Shown piece by piece: positions 61,101 to 64,000 of a stretch of DNA of 64,000 bases. The DNA comes from Sipunculus nudus. Lineage: Eukaryota > Annelida > Sipuncula > Golfingiida > Sipunculidae. The notes under the pieces were generated by a model that worked only from the letters and a program-made list of their open reading frames with translations, was not told the DNA's origin and did no database searches. Position 1 is the first letter of the stretch. Every line of letters starts with the position of its first letter. Location of the stretch: contig CM049306.1 of NCBI GenBank assembly GCA_026874595.1, positions 98,883,642 through 98,947,641 of the forward strand. Direction: 5' to 3'. Both the position numbers and the translations under genes were made by a program.

Positions 61101-63876
61101 TGCAACAATTTGAAGTTTATGTTACTTCATCAGTCAGGCCTATCATTTTTTTTCAGTGATCACAATCCCCTCACGTTCATGAACAAGTTGAATTGTAAAA
61201 ATTAAAGATTGTTGAGATGGAGTTTGTTCTTACAGGATTACCATCTTGATATCATACACATTAAATGGAAAGACAATGTACTTGCTGATTGCTTATCGAG
61301 ATGTTTATGAAATGTTGTAAACAGGATGTTTATGTAATGTTGTAAATAAGATGATTTTTGAGATGTTGTAAAAATTTAGTGATTGTGATCGCAAACAGAG
61401 AGTTTTCCGAGAAAACTTTCTTTTTTTCTTACGGGAGGGGGAGTGTTACAGGTGATCTTTTTATTATGTGACACGGGCGTAACTCCTGTTGTGGCACTCG
61501 TGTCTGGCCGCGTATTATATTCTCTGTTTAATCCGTATTGGTTGAACTCTCCTTGTCATGCTGGCCTTGGGCTTTCTCGCCTGGTCGTGAGTCACGTGTA
61601 CGCCATGGTGTGTAGAGACACACAGCGATGTTCTTCTAGATGATTCCTGTGGCATGTGTTTACTGTGTTGTGTAGGATCTTATAGACTGTTCGAGAAGTG
61701 GAAAATCCTCGGCTTTGGTTGAAGAGTACATAAAGGGGCTGTGTTTTAGAGCCGGGGGCAGTTACAGAGAAGATTCCAACGGACGCAGAAGCGTGTGTCA
61801 GTTTCTGGGACCTTATCCGACGTGTGCGGCAATTATAGATTTTCTTCAGAGTTTCTCCTGGATTTTGTGCATTTGGACTTTGGACTATTGTAAATGTAAT
61901 GTTTGGGTTGTTTTAAGAATACATTATAGTTATTTGTTAACAAAAATCTACTGACTTCTTTATTCATTCACCTAGACATTTCACTCTGCCTGGTGTTGCA
62001 GAATCTGATTTTTTTATCTTCATTACAAAATTTGTGTTCATCACGCATACGTGATCTGTTTATATTAGGTTCCGTAACAATAGATATTTGAAGAGAATGA
62101 GTATATCTCCACATGACATTATATGACTTTTTAGTTCACATAAGAGAGGGCACGGAATCCCAATAGTGTATATGTTATGTCTAAATAATGTGGAATTGTG
62201 CATTTTTTTTTTTTATTTTTGACCGTAACATAATTTATATGGATGGCAGCATTAATCGCCATATTGGATAAATTAAAAAAAAACTACATACCACTCGGAA
62301 ACAGTTTTTGTAGGCAAGGCTCCCCAAGATACAAATTGTTATTCGTCACTATAACAAAGCTGGGATAATTTTCCTGTAGGATCGATGCAATTTACACAAA
62401 GTATTCTCATATTTAATTCAATCATTTTCTTAAAATCCATTTTTTATCTGATGTTTGTCCTTCGCTTTGCGGTTTTATGATTGATCTAGCTTTGTGTGTC
62501 CGGAGAATTTGGACACATGAGATCGGTGGTTGTTGTGAGGTAGTTGCCATCCTCGCCTTGCGGACCTATATTTGCCCTTGAACTATGCAGACGTACGGGC
62601 TATCCTTTTTGTGCAGCTGCACGCTACGCTGATCGATCCTTCATTAGACTACATCTTAGAAAGTATTCTCATATTTAATTAGATCGTTTTCTAAAAATGC
62701 ATTTTATAATATATAGTATAATGAATTATCAGTATCTTTCAAGATAGAGTATAGCATTTTGATACAAAATATTCCAATTTAGTCAATATATTAATGGTAA
62801 TGGTTGCACTACAGAGAGCGGAGAGACCCGTCTGCTGAGTGATCTACTGACCAGGTATGACCGGCGTGCTAGGCCCGTTGTCAATGTCTCCACACCGGTC
62901 AGAGTGTTTGTGGGATTCACAATCACCTCCATCACAGAATTCGTGAGTGTCCTTAGTTTCACCACAAAACACAATACATGCACACATTATTTGTATTCTT
63001 GTTTATTTGACATAAGCAAACCTTTTCTTTGGCAATATCGTACATTGGCTCAGTTATACATTATTTGTCAACGATAATGTATAAACGATTATTACAAACG
63101 AATTATTAAGATTTCTCTCATCGGATAATAACTGTTCATGAAATCATCCTCTCTCGTAATCAGTCATTTTATGTTGACATTCTTTGAGAACTTTTCAATT
63201 TTTAGAATATCGTTTTGACCGTTGTTTATCCCGCCGTGAAAAGTTACACCTTCATAACCAGGGGCAGATACAGAATAATAGCAGGGGGCTCATAATCAGG
63301 CGATGGGCGTTTCGGTTGGGTCCGTAGACGTTACACATATTTCGCGCATGAATAAATTCAGGAAAGAAACCGTTCATGGTTACCTTACTTTGACTGCAAA
63401 TAAAAAAAATTGAATGATGTCATCACCTCAAATTAAAATAGTCCTCCTTGGCCGCTTTAACTTGATCATGATATTTTTTAAGCACAAGGTATAAAGGCTG
63501 GTATCAACACACGAGAGGTCATGCGAAAAGACTAGAAATTCATAACTATTAAAAAATTATGAACAAAAGGCCACATTATGAATGTGTCATTACAAAAACA
63601 TTGACACGGAGTCTTAGTAGAAAATTAATCCCAAATTATTATAGCAAAGTAATTAAAGGTGCCTCATCTTAATTCGCCCCTGTAAAATAAGGCTAAAGGC
63701 TGTAGATTCCTTAATTATACAAGGTGACAACTCGATATACACACAACAAATACAGTATAAGTGAGATTGCTTTCTAATACTTAGAACCGTATGTACTTGC
63801 TCAGTCACATACCTTTACTAATGCATTTCAGAGTGAGAGAGACCAGAGCCTCACGGTATTTGGATTGATTGGAATG
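55086..63876 (+). CDS. Receptor gene 4: nicotinic receptor-like subunit, 5' part (runs off window)
   Basis: Three exons are visible: 55086-55152 (67 nt, leader MARIQLFLIALCGFLLMSKA), 62815-62942 (128 nt) and 63832-63876 (45 nt). Phases are 1, 0 and 0 as in gene 1. Exon 2 encodes GETRLLSDLLTRYDRRARPV and NVSTPVRVFVGF. Exon 3 encodes VFGLIGM, again lacking the loop D Trp. Intron 1 is 7.66 kb and contains the 6.3-kb Gmr1-like element; intron 2 is 889 bp. The remaining exons (loop A onwards) must lie beyond 64000. No defect is seen in what is visible, so it may be functional. It shares its 5' block with gene 3. Confidence 0.85.
55795..56231 (+). repeat. 5' LTR, truncated
   Basis: Matches the 3' LTR from 61820 to 62079 (acgtgtgcggcaattatag through ggttccgtaaca). 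The first 376 bp of the LTR (U3) are missing. An extra segment of roughly 180 bp (about 55857-56044) is absent from the 3' LTR. Confidence 0.82.
56238..56255 (+). other. Primer-binding site, tRNA-Pro type
   Basis: tgggggctcgtccgggat, 7 nt after the LTR end, is complementary to the 3' 18 nt of tRNA-Pro. The same primer site is used by many gammaretroviruses. Confidence 0.88.
56402..57560 (+). pseudogene. Gmr1-like gag with SCAN-like capsid, frameshifted
   Basis: Begins MADFKPEI, loses frame within about 30 nt, then shows a charged Glu/Lys/Arg coiled coil (about 56640-56790). A long open stretch at 56938-57528 contains EVYRQKFRNLEKRKEQTYVE and an LRQLMLLEEFKRCI stretch, the pattern of the SCAN-related capsid. 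A zinc knuckle follows in a shifted frame at about 57496-57537. Its second Cys is Phe (C-x2-F-x4-H-x4-C). Confidence 0.8.
58032..58360 (+). pseudogene. Retrotransposon aspartic protease remnant
   Basis: Contains the catalytic ILKDTGSGQTL at 58110-58142. After a frameshift, an LLLGND-type flap/helix motif follows near 58326-58343. A frame break separates the two halves. Confidence 0.78.
58620..59772 (+). pseudogene. Retrotransposon integrase, one frameshift
   Basis: The HHCC zinc domain (H61, H68, C95, C98 of the first frame) is followed by the core: first Asp in IIVDCVGPLP and second Asp in VQSDPYF. In the second motif the usual residues after Asp are deleted and the frame changes. The third catalytic residue is the Glu of SPYHPESQ in the downstream frame from 59203. 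A C-terminal beta-barrel-like tail (FEPGEKVLALLPIPGRPLQA) ends at 59772. It lies upstream of the RT. Confidence 0.87.
60052..60640 (+). pseudogene. Reverse transcriptase remnant
   Basis: The fingers region (FIEPSKSNWSSSCVLVPKPD, YRMCTDYRNLNSV) is followed by a deletion that removes the segment with the motif A catalytic Asp. The frame resumes with VPLTDRAKEVSAF, VMPFGMKNLPATFQRL and the YIDD box at about 60508-60519. In-frame stops are present. Confidence 0.85.
60648..61310 (+). pseudogene. RT thumb/connection and RNase H remnant
   Basis: GHIVGQVQVKPVDGKI and FLGMVGYYRKFCPNFS mark the RT thumb. RNase H follows with DSSDTAAGAVL, TIEKECLALILAL, a SDHNPLTFM stretch and LADCLSR at its end. Two-nt frame breaks and stops interrupt it. 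Confidence 0.85.
61431..61443 (+). other. Polypurine tract
   Basis: acgggagggggag lies directly before the TG of the 3' LTR, the expected position of the plus-strand primer. Confidence 0.82.
61444..62079 (+). repeat. 3' LTR, 636 bp
   Basis: Runs from TGTTACAG to CCGTAACA, with short inverted ends tgttac/gtaaca. Its downstream half matches the partial 5' LTR. A gtacataaagg near 61727 could serve as a TATA-like signal. Confidence 0.85.
62080..62814. other. Gene 4 intron 1, 3' part
   Basis: Unique AT-rich intron sequence between the retrotransposon and exon 2. No other feature seen. Confidence 0.6.
62815..62942 (+). CDS. Gene 4 exon 2
   Basis: Acceptor cactacag, donor ttc|gtgagt. Encodes the N-terminal helix and the RARPVVNVS motif. 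Two codons shorter than gene 1 exon 2. Confidence 0.88.
62943..63831. other. Gene 4 intron 2
   Basis: 889-bp intron bounded by gtgagt and catttcag. No repeat or gene recognised inside. Confidence 0.75.
63832..63876 (+). CDS. Gene 4 exon 3
   Basis: Acceptor catttcag, donor atg|gtaagg. The fifteen codons include LTVFGLIGM, the loop D exon. Confidence 0.86.
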
Positions 63877-64000
63877 GTAAGGACTTTAACAATTACTCTT
63901 ATTTTTCCAAATCCCATATGATCACAATGGTACTCGTTAATAGGATTTCATGTATGTTTTGTTATAATTCTATCACAGTTTAAATTAGCATATGTATCTT

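Larger units (their letters stand above)
55795..62079 (+). mobile_element. Gmr1-like Ty3/gypsy LTR retrotransposon, decayed
   Basis: The internal order along the plus strand is 5' LTR (partial), tRNA-Pro primer site, SCAN-like gag, aspartic protease, integrase, reverse transcriptase, RNase H, polypurine tract and 3' LTR. Integrase before RT is the Ty1/copia-like pol order known in Ty3/gypsy elements of the Gmr1 group. Frameshifts, stops and small deletions break every domain, so the copy is inactive. It lies in the sense orientation inside gene 4 intron 1. Confidence 0.88.

Overview
The window is animal nuclear DNA, AT-rich, intron-containing and dense in repeats. The genes I can read are all nicotinic acetylcholine receptor-like (Cys-loop, pentameric ligand-gated channel) subunits. 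Local amplification of this family, together with (TA)n arrays, GTCC-rich repeats, Helitron-like elements and a Gmr1-type Ty3/gypsy element, suggests a lophotrochozoan, most likely a bivalve mollusc. That assignment is inference; no single sequence proves it.

Layout. 1-9 kb: no gene; a tRNA-derived SINE with a perfect target-site duplication, a MITE-like element and a satellite of about 335-bp units. 9.2-16.8 kb: block A, repeated in the same orientation as A' at 28.2-31.5 kb. 16.8-27.1 kb and 31.8-43.4 kb: two arms of a large imperfect inverted repeat. Each arm carries two tandem Helitron-like elements, a SINE fragment and one six-exon receptor gene. Left-arm gene 1 (+, 21867-26153) is intact and predicts 456 residues. 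Right-arm gene 2 (-, 38326-32760) keeps every splice site but has a 2-nt deletion in M2 and an in-frame 24-nt deletion in exon 5. The spacer between the arms holds a receptor-type 5' block without its gene, a CG-rich repeat and block A'.

43.5-49.4 kb: a decayed LINE 3' end, microsatellites and no clear gene. 49.4-53.2 kb: gene 3, a receptor pseudogene whose exon 5 is split by a 0.9-kb TTAA-flanked (piggyBac-type) MITE. 55.1-64 kb: gene 4, a receptor gene running off the window with exons 1-3 visible. Its first intron holds a decayed LTR retrotransposon whose pol order is protease-integrase-RT-RNase H, the Gmr1 order, with integrase ahead of RT.

The receptor copies share exon phases and a conserved 5'-proximal block. 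Gene 1 has the Cys-loop, the cation-type GEK motif before M2 and four membrane segments, but lacks the vicinal Cys pair and two aromatic-box residues. It is best read as a divergent non-alpha, possibly non-cholinergic, subunit. The region looks like a receptor cluster expanding and decaying through segmental duplication and transposon insertion.
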